Of a stretch of 64,000 nt of DNA, positions 49,071 through 59,972 are shown piece by piece (position 1 is the stretch's first letter; each line of letters begins with the position of its first letter). The stretch comes from Clostridium sp. (GTDB lineage: Bacteria > Bacillota > Clostridia > Clostridiales > Clostridiaceae): positions 1 to 64,000 of the forward strand of contig NZ_JARHZJ010000026.1 of NCBI RefSeq assembly GCF_029258205.1, read 5' to 3'. The position numbers were made by a program, and so were the translations under genes. Under the pieces are notes generated by a model, which worked only from the letters and a program-made list of their open reading frames with translations, was not told the DNA's origin and made no database searches.

Positions 49071-49520
49071 ATGTCAAAAGTAGTTAGTAAAATGAAAAGT
49101 TTTTTAGGGTTTGATGAATTTGAAGATGAAGATGAAGTAATGGAAGAAGAAGAGGTAATGGAAGAAGAAGAATCATTTGCTCCAGTATTATCTTCTAAAA
49201 AAAGTAGTAAGGTTGTAAATATTCATACAGCTAATACAGCTAAATTAATGATAACTAAACCATTAGTTTATGATGATGCAACTGAAATTTGTACTGCATT
49301 AAAAAATAGAAAGATTGTTGTTATAAACACAACTTCATTAGAACTTAGAACAGCTCAAAGATTAATAGACTTTGTTGGTGGAGCTTGCTATGCATTATGT
49401 GGAGAACTTCAAGAAGTTGAAAAAGGCGTATTTATAGTATCACCTTCAAATGTTGAAGTAAGCAATGAATTAAAGAGTGAATTAAGTAATAAAGGAATGT
49501 TTAACTGGGCTTCAAAATAG
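49071..49520 (+). CDS. sepF: Cell division protein SepF
   Basis: Acidic linker plus [78 protein letters not shown]. Confidence 0.93.
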   Translation: MSKVVSKMKSFLGFDEFEDEDEVMEEEEVMEEEESFAPVLSSKKSSKVVNIHTANTAKLMITKPLVYDDATEICTALKNRKIVVINTTSLELRTAQRLIDFVGGACYALCGELQEVEKGVFIVSPSNVEVSNELKSELSNKGMFNWASK

Positions 49521-49521
49521 T

Positions 49522-50283
49522 ATGAATAAGAAAGATTTTATTAATTTATTAAATTTAGAAGAGTTTGAAGCATTAAAACTTTTTGAAAGGTTTAATTTAG
49601 CTAGGACAAAAAATATTTTAGTATTTACTGATGAGTTTTATACTCCAGATGTATGGAGCACCCTTCAAGAAATGAATTTATTTGATGTAAATGTTGAAAG
49701 TTTTGGATTTTTTGAGGATGGAGAACGAAGAGTAATAGCATTTAATAAGGAAGAATATGATTTATTTCCAATAAGTCTTTTAAGGATTCAATGCAATACT
49801 AAATTTTCAAAATTAGAGCATAAAGACTATTTAGGATCTATTATGGCTTTAGGCATAAATAGAAACAAAATAGGAGATCTGATTTTAAGGGATGATGGAT
49901 GTTATGTTGCTGTTCATAATAGTATAGTTGATTTTCTAATTAATAATTTAAATAAGATAAGAAATCTTAATTGTAAATGTGAAATAATTTATGATTTAGA
50001 TGAAATACCTAAACCTAGCTATGAAGAAAAAAATGTAATAGTAACTTCTAAAAGGTTAGATTGTATAGTTGCAGCCTTGGGAAACATATCAAGAAGTAAA
50101 GCTTTAGATGCTATAAATTCAGGTAGTGTTCTTCTAGACTATAGAATAACAAAAGATAAAAGTAAAGAAGTTTCAGAAGATTCAAGACTTACCATAAGAG
50201 GTATTGGAAAGTTTAAAATAAGTAATATTTTTGGGACAACGAAGAGTGGTAGATTAAAATTGACAGTATTTAAGTATACATAG
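49522..50283 (+). CDS. YlmH-like RNA-binding (S4 domain) protein
   Basis: C-terminal S4 domain VTSKRLDCIVAALGNISRSKALDAINSGSVLLDYR; position after sepF. Confidence 0.9.
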   Translation: MNKKDFINLLNLEEFEALKLFERFNLARTKNILVFTDEFYTPDVWSTLQEMNLFDVNVESFGFFEDGERRVIAFNKEEYDLFPISLLRIQCNTKFSKLEHKDYLGSIMALGINRNKIGDLILRDDGCYVAVHNSIVDFLINNLNKIRNLNCKCEIIYDLDEIPKPSYEEKNVIVTSKRLDCIVAALGNISRSKALDAINSGSVLLDYRITKDKSKEVSEDSRLTIRGIGKFKISNIFGTTKSGRLKLTVFKYT

Positions 50284-50295
50284 GAGTGTGATTAT

Positions 50296-50922
50296 ATGAA
50301 ATTAACCCCAATGGATATTAACAACAAGGAGTTCAAGAGGGTTTTAAGAGGTTATTGTCCAGAGGAAGTAGATGAATTCTTAGACCGAATAGTCGAAGAA
50401 TATGAGATTCTTTTTAAAGAAAACACTGCTTTAAAAGAGAAACTTGAAAATTCTAACGATAAGATAGAACACTATAGTAAAATTGAGAATACAATTCAAA
50501 ACACTTTATTATTAGCTCAAAATACAGCTGAACAAGCAAAAGCTAATGCTCAAAAAGAAGCTGATGTAATAATTAAGAGTGCTAATGATACAGCTCAAAG
50601 AATATTAGATAAAGCTCATAATGATGTTATACAAATCAATGATGAATATGACAGAGTTAAACAGGAGTTTACAAAGTTTAGAGCTAAGTTTAGAAGTTTT
50701 ATGAACTTTCAAATAGATACTTTTGATGATTTAGAGAAAGATTTTATTAAGAATTTTAACATAACTAATCCAGAGTATGAAGTTGAAACAGAAGAGCAAC
50801 AAGGTATAAAGATTGATTTTGAAGAAAATCAAGAAGAAAAAACTGATCTTAAAGACATCTATGAAGTGGAAACACATTTCGATGATGTAAATGAAATTAA
50901 AAGCTTCTTTGCTGAAGAGTAA
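50296..50922 (+). CDS. divIVA: DivIVA family protein
   Basis: MKLTPMDINNKEFKRVLRGYCPEEVDEFLDRIVEEYE. Confidence 0.95.
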   Translation: MKLTPMDINNKEFKRVLRGYCPEEVDEFLDRIVEEYEILFKENTALKEKLENSNDKIEHYSKIENTIQNTLLLAQNTAEQAKANAQKEADVIIKSANDTAQRILDKAHNDVIQINDEYDRVKQEFTKFRAKFRSFMNFQIDTFDDLEKDFIKNFNITNPEYEVETEEQQGIKIDFEENQEEKTDLKDIYEVETHFDDVNEIKSFFAEE

Positions 50923-50932
50923 GTAGCTGTTA

Positions 50933-50970
50933 AAAAATCTCACTTTGATTAAGGTGAGATTTTTCTTTTT
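50933..50970 (+). terminator. Terminator after divIVA
   Basis: AAAAATCTCAC/GTGAGATTTTT then CTTTTTG. Confidence 0.82.
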
Positions 50971-51059
50971 GTTTAATTAATTGTTGAAATTTAATATTTT
51001 ATTATATAATATTTAAGATATAGCTTTAAATATTTACTTTAGAATGGAGCAAATAAACT

Positions 51060-51980
51060 ATGAGTTTAAGTAAAGAAGTAATAAAAATAACTGAAGAAGA
51101 AAAAGGAATAAGAGCAGATAAGTTTTTAGCTCTTAAAATAGATGGAGTTTCAAGAAATTTTATTCAAGGGCTTTTTGATGATGGAAAAATTTTAATTAAT
51201 GGAAAAGTAGAAAAGGGAAAATATAAGCTTTCAGTTGGAGATGAAATTGAGGTAGAAATACCAGAACCAGAAGAGTTGAAAGTTGAAGCTGAGGATATTC
51301 CATTAAATATAGTTTATGAAGATGAAGATGTGATAGTAGTTAATAAACCAAAAGGAATGGTAGTCCATCCTGCACCGGGAAATTATACTGGAACTTTAGT
51401 TAATGCATTATTACACCATTGTAATGATTTGTCAGGAATAAATGGGGTTATAAGACCTGGGATAGTACATAGAATAGATAAAGATACTTCTGGAATATTA
51501 GTTGTTGCAAAAAATGACAATGCTCATCAAAAACTAGCAGAACAATTTAAAGATCACAGTATAAAAAGAGAATACTATGCTATTGTTGAGGGAAGATTTA
51601 AAAAAGAAGGTGGCATAATTGATGCACCTTTAGGAAGACACAATAGAGATAGATTAAAGTATGCTGTAGTTAAAGATGGAAAGAGAGCAGTTACTCATTA
51701 CGAAGTTCTTAAGGTATTTAATTCATGTTCTCTTGTTAAATGCACTTTAGAAACAGGAAGAACACATCAGATAAGAGTTCATATGTCTTTTATAGGTCAT
51801 CCATTACTTGGAGATACTGTTTATGGCTTAAAGAAACAAAAGAAATTAAGTCAAGAGGGGCAAGTTCTTCATGCTAAAACATTGGGATTTATTCATCCTA
51901 CTACTGGAAAATATGTTGAATTTGACTCAGAATTACCAGAGTACTTTGAAAAAATTGTAGAAAAATTAGGAGGGTGTTAG
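51060..51980 (+). CDS. RluA/RluD family pseudouridine synthase
   Basis: S4 domain then VNKPKGMVVHPAPGNYTGTLVNALLHHC..GIVHRIDKDTSGILVVAKN. Confidence 0.95.
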   Translation: MSLSKEVIKITEEEKGIRADKFLALKIDGVSRNFIQGLFDDGKILINGKVEKGKYKLSVGDEIEVEIPEPEELKVEAEDIPLNIVYEDEDVIVVNKPKGMVVHPAPGNYTGTLVNALLHHCNDLSGINGVIRPGIVHRIDKDTSGILVVAKNDNAHQKLAEQFKDHSIKREYYAIVEGRFKKEGGIIDAPLGRHNRDRLKYAVVKDGKRAVTHYEVLKVFNSCSLVKCTLETGRTHQIRVHMSFIGHPLLGDTVYGLKKQKKLSQEGQVLHAKTLGFIHPTTGKYVEFDSELPEYFEKIVEKLGGC

Positions 51981-52520
<540 letters not shown>

Positions 52521-52539
52521 AACTAAGGAGTAAATTTTT

Positions 52540-53667
52540 ATGGATTATAATTTAATAGCCACTGCAACTTTTGGTTTAGAGGCTGTTGTTGCAAAGGAAT
52601 TAAAAGAGTTAGGATATGAAGACCTAAAAACTGAAAATGGAAGAGTTCATTTTGAAGGGGATGAAATGGATATTGCCATAACAAACCTTTGGCTTAGAAC
52701 TGCAGATAGAGTTTTAATAAAAGTAGCTGAATTTAAAGCAGAAAGCTTTGAAGAGTTATTTAATAAAACTGTAGAGATTGATTGGAGTAAGTATATACCT
52801 GTAGATGGTAAGATGCATGTTGTTGGTAAATCTGTTAAGTCAAAACTTTTCAGTGTTCCAGATTGTCAATCAATAGTTAAAAAAGCCGTAGTTAAAAGCA
52901 TGAGCAGAAGTTATGGGCAAGATTGGTTCACAGAAGATGGTCCAGTGTACAAGATAGAAGTTGGGCTTTTAAAAGATATTGTTACATTAACAATAGATAC
53001 ATCAGGAGATGGATTACACAAGAGAGGATATAGAGAACATTCAGGTCAAGCTCCTCTTAAAGAAACACTAGCAGCTGCTATGGTTTTACTTTCAAAGTGG
53101 AGAGGAGAGCAAACTCTTATAGATCCATGTTGTGGATCTGCTACTATACTAATAGAAGCTGCTATGATCGCTAGAAATATAGCGCCAGGATTACATAGAA
53201 AATTCGTTTCTGAAACTTGGCCTTCAATGGATAAGGAAATATGGGATCAAGTTAGAGAGGGAGCAGAAAGATCTATAAAGAAAATTCCTTTAGATATAAC
53301 TGGTTATGATATAGATAGTTGGGTATTAAGTACAGCTAAAAATAATGTAAGGAAAGCAGGATTAACTGACTGTATAACTTTAGAAAAAAGAAACTTTTTT
53401 GAATTTTCAACTAAGAAAAAGTATGGATATATGATTACAAATCCACCATATGGTGAGAGAATAGGTGAAAAAGAAATAGTTTCAAAATTAAATAAACATT
53501 TTGGAGAGGTTAAAGAGAAATTAGATACTTGGGATTTTAATATTTTAACAGCATGTCCAGATTTCCAAAAAGAGTTTGGTAGAAAAGCTACTAAAAACAG
53601 AAAACTTTATAATGGTAGACTTTTATGCTACTACTACCAATACTTAGATAATAATTTAAAGAAGTAA
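52540..53667 (+). CDS. THUMP-domain 23S rRNA (guanine-N2)-methyltransferase (RlmL N-terminal type)
   Basis: THUMP + LIDPCCGSATILIEAAMIARNIAPGLHRKF, ITNPPYGERIG. Confidence 0.93.
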   Translation: MDYNLIATATFGLEAVVAKELKELGYEDLKTENGRVHFEGDEMDIAITNLWLRTADRVLIKVAEFKAESFEELFNKTVEIDWSKYIPVDGKMHVVGKSVKSKLFSVPDCQSIVKKAVVKSMSRSYGQDWFTEDGPVYKIEVGLLKDIVTLTIDTSGDGLHKRGYREHSGQAPLKETLAAAMVLLSKWRGEQTLIDPCCGSATILIEAAMIARNIAPGLHRKFVSETWPSMDKEIWDQVREGAERSIKKIPLDITGYDIDSWVLSTAKNNVRKAGLTDCITLEKRNFFEFSTKKKYGYMITNPPYGERIGEKEIVSKLNKHFGEVKEKLDTWDFNILTACPDFQKEFGRKATKNRKLYNGRLLCYYYQYLDNNLKK

Positions 53668-53784
53668 TTTAAAAATTTATTTAGCTAGATATTTTTTAAA
53701 AGTTACAAATAGAATTAAGTATAACTGTATAAATTCTTAGTTTAATACAGTATTTACTACAATCTATTTGTAACTTTTATTTTA

Positions 53785-55512
53785 TTACTTAAGTTTTTCT
53801 AAAGTTATTTCTTTTGGTGAATCCATGTAAACTGTTTTGTTAGTTGAATAGATTACCATTCCAGGTTTAGAACCAGAAGGTTTTTTTACATTTTTAACTA
53901 AAGTATAGTCTACAGGAATTTTAGTGCTACCTTTTCCTTTGCTATAGAAAACAGCTAAGTTAGCAGCTTCTTCTAAAGTTTTGTCAGGAATATTTGAACT
54001 TTTAACAATTACGTGAGAACCAGGTATATCCTTAGTATGAAGCCAAGTATCATTCTTGTCAGCAAACTTTAAAGTTAAATAATCATTTTGAATATTATTT
54101 TTACCAACATAAATATCTATTCCATCAGAAGAAACATAGTGATAAGGCTTAGATTGTTTTTCTTTCTTTTTGCCATTATTATTTCTTCTAAATCTTATAT
54201 AGCCTGTTTCTATAAGTTCATTTTTTATAGCGTCTATGTCTTCGTAGTTATCTGCAACCTGTATGCTTGATGAAACTGAGTTTAAATATTTAAGTTCATC
54301 TTCGTTTATAGCCAGTTGCTCTAAGGCCGATTCTTCAGCCTTTTTTAATTTATTATATTTTTTAAAGTAAAATTGAATGTTTTCAGATGGTGTTTTATTT
54401 TCATCAAGTGAAATAGTTAGATAGTCTTCATTATTACTATAATAATTTAAAAGGTCAACAGATTTATCTCCTTTTTTAATACTATAAATATAAGAGGTTA
54501 GAAGTTCACCTTTAATTTTAAACTCATCTTTTTTAGAACATTCTTCTAAGGTTTTTTCAAGAACCTTAATCTTTTTTAAGCATCTGTCTATATTAGTATT
54601 AACTAGTCTTTGTATATCTGAGCTTTTTGCATGTAATCTATCTTGTTTATCCTTATTAGCAAAAAAGGCATCTAAAAGTTCACTACTATTATCATAAACT
54701 TCTTTAGTACAATCATCTAAAATAGATAAATCTTTAAAATAAAAATCTATAATTTTTTCGTTTTTGTAGAATATAATATTTTGTATATCTTTAAATATGT
54801 TGTTGAAGTAATTACATATAAAGTCAAATATATCATCAAAAATATATGAATTCCCAAATTGTGATTTAAATAATGAATACATTTCAAGAGAAAGATTTTT
54901 GCCAACACCAGTTAGTAACTTTGAAAATATTTTTTCATCTAATTCATTATTATTTTTGTTTAGTTTAGCTTTTAAATCTTCTTTCGAAAAGTCAAAAGGA
55001 TTTAATTTTTCAGATTCAGGAGGAAATACATAGGTTATACCAGGATATAGAACTCTAAAACTATTTTTATTTGCTGTTATATGTTTTATTGATTCCATAA
55101 TTTTATTATCTCTTTTCCTTACAAGAGAAATATTACTGTGTCTAGACATTATTTCTACTACTAAAGTATATACACTATCAAATCCCATTTCATCTTTATT
55201 TGCTATATCAATTGAAACAATTCTATCTGTAGATTGTTGATATATATCAATTATTCTTCCACCTGTCAAATATTTTCTTAATACCATACAAAAAACAGGA
55301 GGTTGTAATGGATTATTCTTATTTATTGTAGTAAAATGTAATCTAGGGTATTTGGAACTAGAGGAAATTAAAAGTTTTTTGTTTTCTTTTCCACGTACAT
55401 TTATTATTATTTCATCCTTTTCAGGTTGATTTATTTTGTCAATTCTAGAATTTATTAATGAATTTTTTAATTCATTTATTAAGTTATATAAAAAAATACC
55501 GTCTAAAGCCAT
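53785..55512 (-). CDS. rqcH: Rqc2/RqcH (NFACT, FbpA-type) ribosome quality control protein
   Basis: MALDGIFLYNLINELKNSLINSRIDKINQPEKDEI..; C-term KNNIQNDYLTLKFADKNDTWLHTKDIPGSHVIVKS..YTLVKNVKKPSGSKPGMVIYSTNKTVYMDP-like NFACT-R. Confidence 0.94.
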   Translation of the reverse strand: MALDGIFLYNLINELKNSLINSRIDKINQPEKDEIIINVRGKENKKLLISSSSKYPRLHFTTINKNNPLQPPVFCMVLRKYLTGGRIIDIYQQSTDRIVSIDIANKDEMGFDSVYTLVVEIMSRHSNISLVRKRDNKIMESIKHITANKNSFRVLYPGITYVFPPESEKLNPFDFSKEDLKAKLNKNNNELDEKIFSKLLTGVGKNLSLEMYSLFKSQFGNSYIFDDIFDFICNYFNNIFKDIQNIIFYKNEKIIDFYFKDLSILDDCTKEVYDNSSELLDAFFANKDKQDRLHAKSSDIQRLVNTNIDRCLKKIKVLEKTLEECSKKDEFKIKGELLTSYIYSIKKGDKSVDLLNYYSNNEDYLTISLDENKTPSENIQFYFKKYNKLKKAEESALEQLAINEDELKYLNSVSSSIQVADNYEDIDAIKNELIETGYIRFRRNNNGKKKEKQSKPYHYVSSDGIDIYVGKNNIQNDYLTLKFADKNDTWLHTKDIPGSHVIVKSSNIPDKTLEEAANLAVFYSKGKGSTKIPVDYTLVKNVKKPSGSKPGMVIYSTNKTVYMDSPKEITLEKLK

Positions 55513-55612
55513 GATTTTCTTTCCTTTCTAAATTGATGAACATAGAGTTACATACAGTTAGTATACATCTTATAATAAAAAGTATCAATAATAGGTAATT
55601 TGAGGTGATAGT

Positions 55613-56431
55613 GTGAAGTTTTCAAAAATGCATGGAAATGGAAATGATTTTATAGTTATAGAAGATTTGAATAATGAATATTTAGATAAAGAGGGAGAAA
55701 TTGCTAAAAAAATGTGCCATAGAAGATTTGGAATTGGTGCAGATGGAATTTTAATAGTTAGAAATAATGAAAATTGTGATATAGAAATGGTAATAATAAA
55801 TTCAGATGGCTCTTATGCTGCCATGTGCGGAAATGGAATAAGATGTTTTGCTAAATATGTCTATGAGAAGGGAATAGTAAAGAAAGATGTTTTAGATGTT
55901 TTAACAGGTGATGGAATTAAAAGAATCTTTTTAGAAATTAAGAATGATAAGGTAAAAACTATCAATGTAAATATGGGATTTGGAGATTTCAAACCAAAGA
56001 ATATTCCAGCATTATGTGATGAAGAAATAATAGAAAAAAAAGTGAGTGTAGGAAATGAAAATTTTGAAATAACATCCTTACTTATGGGAGTTCCTCATAC
56101 TATTATATTTGAGGAAGAAAAATATCCTATAGAATTTGGTAAGTATATAGAAAGATATAATTTATTTCCTCAAGGGACAAATGTTAATTTCTGCAAAGTG
56201 ATTGATAGAAACACAATGGAAGTTAGAACTTGGGAAAGAGGTGCAGGTCCAACATTAGCATGTGGAACAGGAAACTGTGCTTCAGTTATAGTTGCTAATA
56301 AATTAGGTCTTGTAGATAAGGAAGTAAAGGTAATAGTTCCAGGTGGAGAATTAAAGGTTAATATTGAAGATGATGGAGTAAAAATGATAGGTGATGCATC
56401 ATTTATTTGTGATGGCACATATTTATTTTAG
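55613..56431 (+). CDS. dapF: Diaminopimelate epimerase
   Basis: MKFSKMHGNGNDFIVIED..AAMCGNGIRCFAKY..RTWERGAGPTLACGTGNCASV; GTG start. Confidence 0.97.
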   Translation: MKFSKMHGNGNDFIVIEDLNNEYLDKEGEIAKKMCHRRFGIGADGILIVRNNENCDIEMVIINSDGSYAAMCGNGIRCFAKYVYEKGIVKKDVLDVLTGDGIKRIFLEIKNDKVKTINVNMGFGDFKPKNIPALCDEEIIEKKVSVGNENFEITSLLMGVPHTIIFEEEKYPIEFGKYIERYNLFPQGTNVNFCKVIDRNTMEVRTWERGAGPTLACGTGNCASVIVANKLGLVDKEVKVIVPGGELKVNIEDDGVKMIGDASFICDGTYLF

Positions 56432-56447
56432 AGAGGGAAGTAAGTAA

Positions 56448-57479
56448 ATGAGGAAAGCTGCTGCTTTAAGTTTATTAGTATTAGTTATTTTATCAACAAC
56501 CATTGTGGGATGTAATTTCAACAAAGGGTCTAATGAAGAAGACAGTAAAGGAAAAAAATTAAAGCTTCCTGAGAACATTGTATCTGTAATTTCAAGGGAA
56601 GATGTTGAGTATTACGAAATAGAAGGGGATTCACTAAAAAAACTTGATTTGAATCTTAAGGGTCATATTGAAGTTTATAGTGAGGAATTGGGTTTAGCTG
56701 TTTATAGAGAATTTGATGATAAGGGAACAAACTTAATAATCACTAATGGAGTTAAGGAATATAAGATATCAGTAGATGGAAATATAGAGGAATTAATTAT
56801 TAGTCCAAAAGGAACTAAGCTTCTATACAAATATAGTTCTGAGGATAAAATAGGATATAAGGTTTTAGACTTACAAGATTTTAAGGAATTTGATTTTAAT
56901 GAGAATTTAGCTATTTCAGGGGAGAATGTTAAATTTGTTAATGAAGATCAATTAGTTCTATATGGTGTTGACCTAGAAAAAAGAAAAAGTGGGCTATACA
57001 TTTATAATATTAAGGATGGAAGTTACACTTTAGAGAAGCAAGTTGTTAAGGCTTTTATAGATTATATTGATTTACTTGAAGATCAAGTTGTTTTATATAC
57101 TGAAAGCAGTATTGATGGCAAGAAAAATTGCTATATATATAATTTGGATAATAAAAAAGAATCTGTTATTTCAAATGAGGTTGGAGAAATAGAGTCTTTA
57201 TGTAAAATAGGAAATGTAGTATATTTTATTGGTACAAAAGGAGAAGGATTAAGAAGCTTGTATTCAATTGATACAACAAATAATAAAATTGATAGATTGG
57301 TATATGATTTTCCTAAAAATATATCAGATAAATCAAAGTTAATAGTTGTTGGAGAGAATATATATTTTCTTGGGTTTAATGATAACAAAGAAAAAAATTC
57401 ACTATATAGATATAACATAAACGATAAGAGTATTAAACTTATAGATAGTAATAAAGGGCAGTATATTATTATAAAATAG
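56448..57479 (+). CDS. Lipoprotein, beta-propeller-like repeats
   Basis: Signal peptide with lipobox TTIVGC; repeated GLYIYNIKDGSY / SLYRYNINDKSI segments. Confidence 0.7.
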   Translation: MRKAAALSLLVLVILSTTIVGCNFNKGSNEEDSKGKKLKLPENIVSVISREDVEYYEIEGDSLKKLDLNLKGHIEVYSEELGLAVYREFDDKGTNLIITNGVKEYKISVDGNIEELIISPKGTKLLYKYSSEDKIGYKVLDLQDFKEFDFNENLAISGENVKFVNEDQLVLYGVDLEKRKSGLYIYNIKDGSYTLEKQVVKAFIDYIDLLEDQVVLYTESSIDGKKNCYIYNLDNKKESVISNEVGEIESLCKIGNVVYFIGTKGEGLRSLYSIDTTNNKIDRLVYDFPKNISDKSKLIVVGENIYFLGFNDNKEKNSLYRYNINDKSIKLIDSNKGQYIIIK

Positions 57480-57481
57480 TT

Positions 57482-57530
57482 AAAAGTTCTAGATTATTAA
57501 ATTTTTTTAATAATCTAGAACTTTTTTGTT
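57482..57530 (+). terminator. Perfect 20-bp stem terminator after the lipoprotein gene
   Basis: AAAAGTTCTAGATTATTAAA (57482-57501)/TTTAATAATCTAGAACTTTT (57506-57525). Confidence 0.85.
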
Positions 57531-57577
57531 TAAAAAATAAATGCCTTGTCAATTATTACTGGTGAGGAGGTTGATAT

Positions 57578-58966
57578 ATGAAATATACAATTAAAGATGT
57601 AGATATGAAGTTAATGGAAAAGATATCTAAAAAAGCAGCCTTAGAGATGAATTTAATCGCTTTGAAAGAAAACTCAGGCAAAATATTTTTTTATACAAGC
57701 AAAGAAGAATCAAAGAAAAGAGAGTATTTATCTTTATTATTTAGAGAAAAAGAAATAAATTTTGTAATTGGAAATAAGAATGAAATAGAAAGTTTAATTG
57801 AAGATTGTTATGGTGGGAAAAGTTTTTCTAATGATAAATTTCTGGATGAAGAGTTAGTAAGTCTTATATCTTTAGGGATAGAAAAAAATGCTAGTGATAT
57901 TCATATTGAGCCGTTAGAAGAATATGCTAACATTCGCTTTAGAATAGATGGAACATTAGTTTTAGTTAAGAGAATAAAGAAAAATCTTTATGAAAATTTA
58001 GTCAATAAGATAAAGTTAAAAGCTGATATGGACATAAGCGACAAATTAAGATGTCAAGATGGTAAGGTATCATTTAAAAATCATGGATATGATTGTGACT
58101 TAAGAATATCAAGTATTCCAAGTGCTTTTGGTGAAAAGTTAGTAGTTAGAATTTTATATAAGAAAAATGAGTTTATGAATATTGATAATTTGAGTTTAAT
58201 GGAAGAGCAAAAGAATAAAATTAATAAACTTTTAAAATTGAAACATGGAATGGTAGTTATAAATGGGCCAACAGGAAGTGGAAAATCAACAACCCTATAT
58301 GCATTATTAAATTCAATAGATAAAGAAGGGATAAATATAAGTACTATAGAAGATCCAATTGAATTTACCATAGCAGGAATAACACAAACAAATGTTAATG
58401 AGAAAGTTGGATTAACCTTTGCTAATGGATTAAAGCATATATTAAGACAGGATCCAGATGTTATATTAATTGGAGAAATAAGAGATGAGGAAACTGCTAA
58501 AATTGCCATAAGGGCTTCCATAACAGGGCATAAAGTATATTCAACAATTCATGCTAACAGTGGAAATGAAGTTTTTAATAGATTATTAGATATGGGAGTA
58601 GAAGGATATTTAGTAAAAGAAGGAGTAAGTTCAATAATAACTCAAAGATTAGTAAGAAAAAGTTGTGAAAAATGTAAAGTTAAGATAGAACTAAAAAATG
58701 AATTAATTGAAAATTTAAAAGGTGTAGAATTAAGTTTAAAAACTTACTATAAAGGAACTGGATGTGAAATTTGTAATTGGACAGGTAATAGTGGAAGAAA
58801 AGCAATTTGTGAAATTATATTTCCAAGAGAGCATAAAAGTACAGAAGAGATTGTTTGGGGAGAAGAACTCTTAAAGTCATGTTTTACATTAGTTAAAAAG
58901 GGAGAAATATCTTTAGAAGAATATTATTTGTTAAAGGAATGTGAGGGGTTAGATGTTTGGGTTTAA
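57578..58966 (+). CDS. Type IV pilus/type II secretion assembly ATPase (PilB/GspE)
   Basis: NASDIHIEPLEEYANIRFRIDG; GPTGSGKSTTLYALLNSID; ISTIEDPIEF; LRQDPDVILIGEIRDEETAKIAIRASITGHKVYSTIHAN. Confidence 0.96.
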   Translation: MKYTIKDVDMKLMEKISKKAALEMNLIALKENSGKIFFYTSKEESKKREYLSLLFREKEINFVIGNKNEIESLIEDCYGGKSFSNDKFLDEELVSLISLGIEKNASDIHIEPLEEYANIRFRIDGTLVLVKRIKKNLYENLVNKIKLKADMDISDKLRCQDGKVSFKNHGYDCDLRISSIPSAFGEKLVVRILYKKNEFMNIDNLSLMEEQKNKINKLLKLKHGMVVINGPTGSGKSTTLYALLNSIDKEGINISTIEDPIEFTIAGITQTNVNEKVGLTFANGLKHILRQDPDVILIGEIRDEETAKIAIRASITGHKVYSTIHANSGNEVFNRLLDMGVEGYLVKEGVSSIITQRLVRKSCEKCKVKIELKNELIENLKGVELSLKTYYKGTGCEICNWTGNSGRKAICEIIFPREHKSTEEIVWGEELLKSCFTLVKKGEISLEEYYLLKECEGLDVWV

Positions 58967-59972
58967 AGATGAAGCTTCATACATATGCTTAAATTTAAGT
59001 ACATATGTAAAATCAGGAATGTCTATAGGACGATCATTAGAACTAATAAAGAATACTGTGAAAGATAAGAAATACAAAGAATCCTTAAAAAGAATTGAGA
59101 AAAAGGTTTTAAATGGAGATTCTTTATCAAAGGCTTTTGAAGATGAAGGTAACTTATATCCAGATTTAATGAAAGATATGATGAGGATTGGAGAAGAAAG
59201 TGGAAACTTAGAAGGTGTATTGGAGAAGTGTGCTAGAAATATATTAGCTGAAAAGGAAATAAAAAATAAAATTGCTAAATCCTTGAGATATCCAGTTTCA
59301 CTTCTTATAGGTTTAATTATTATGATTTTTTGTTATGTAACTTATATTTTGCCACAGTTTGCAGATATGTATGAGTTAAGGGAAGTTGAAGGTTCTAAGA
59401 TTATGACTTTGTTAAATAATTATATTAAGTTTGTAGAAGAAAATCCAAATGTTGAGGTAATAGTTTTTTGCTATTTTTTATGTATATTAATTTCACTTTA
59501 TCTATTATTTAAAGTAATAAGCTTGGAAAAAATATTAGAAAACATAGAATTATATAGCATGTATTATGAAATTAGAATATTATTTTTAATAAACATGATA
59601 TTAAATAGTGGAATATCTCTTAATAATGCTTTGAGTGTCTTTGAAGAAAGCTTAAGTGATATAAAGCTTAGAAAATATATTAAAAGTATAAATGAAGAAT
59701 TAACAAAAGGATCTACTTTAAGTAATAGTATAGGGAAAATAAATGTTATTTCTCATGTATCAAAGGGATTTTTAATAACTGGAGAAGAAAGTGGATTGTT
59801 TAGTAAAAATGTTGAAGAACTTTTGAAAATAAGAGAAAAAGATTTTGATAGGGTGTTAAATAAAACTGTTGGGAAAATAGAGCCAGCAATGTTTATTATA
59901 TTAGGATTTGTTATTTCAGCTATGATGCTTTTAATTTTAATACCTACCTTTGAGGGAATGAAATATGTATAG
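58953..59972 (+). CDS. Type IV pilus inner-membrane platform protein (PilC/GspF)
   Basis: KSGMSIGRSLELI..RYPVSLLIGLIIMIFCYVTYILPQFADMY..TGEESGLFSKNVEELLKIREKDFDRVLNKTVGKIEPAMFIILGFVISAMMLLILIPTF. Confidence 0.94.
   Translation: MFGFKDEASYICLNLSTYVKSGMSIGRSLELIKNTVKDKKYKESLKRIEKKVLNGDSLSKAFEDEGNLYPDLMKDMMRIGEESGNLEGVLEKCARNILAEKEIKNKIAKSLRYPVSLLIGLIIMIFCYVTYILPQFADMYELREVEGSKIMTLLNNYIKFVEENPNVEVIVFCYFLCILISLYLLFKVISLEKILENIELYSMYYEIRILFLINMILNSGISLNNALSVFEESLSDIKLRKYIKSINEELTKGSTLSNSIGKINVISHVSKGFLITGEESGLFSKNVEELLKIREKDFDRVLNKTVGKIEPAMFIILGFVISAMMLLILIPTFEGMKYV

Noticed and set aside
58081-58521. 146-aa minus-strand ORF opposite pilB-like gene
   Set aside because: Antisense shadow of Walker A/B region; composition follows the sense codons.
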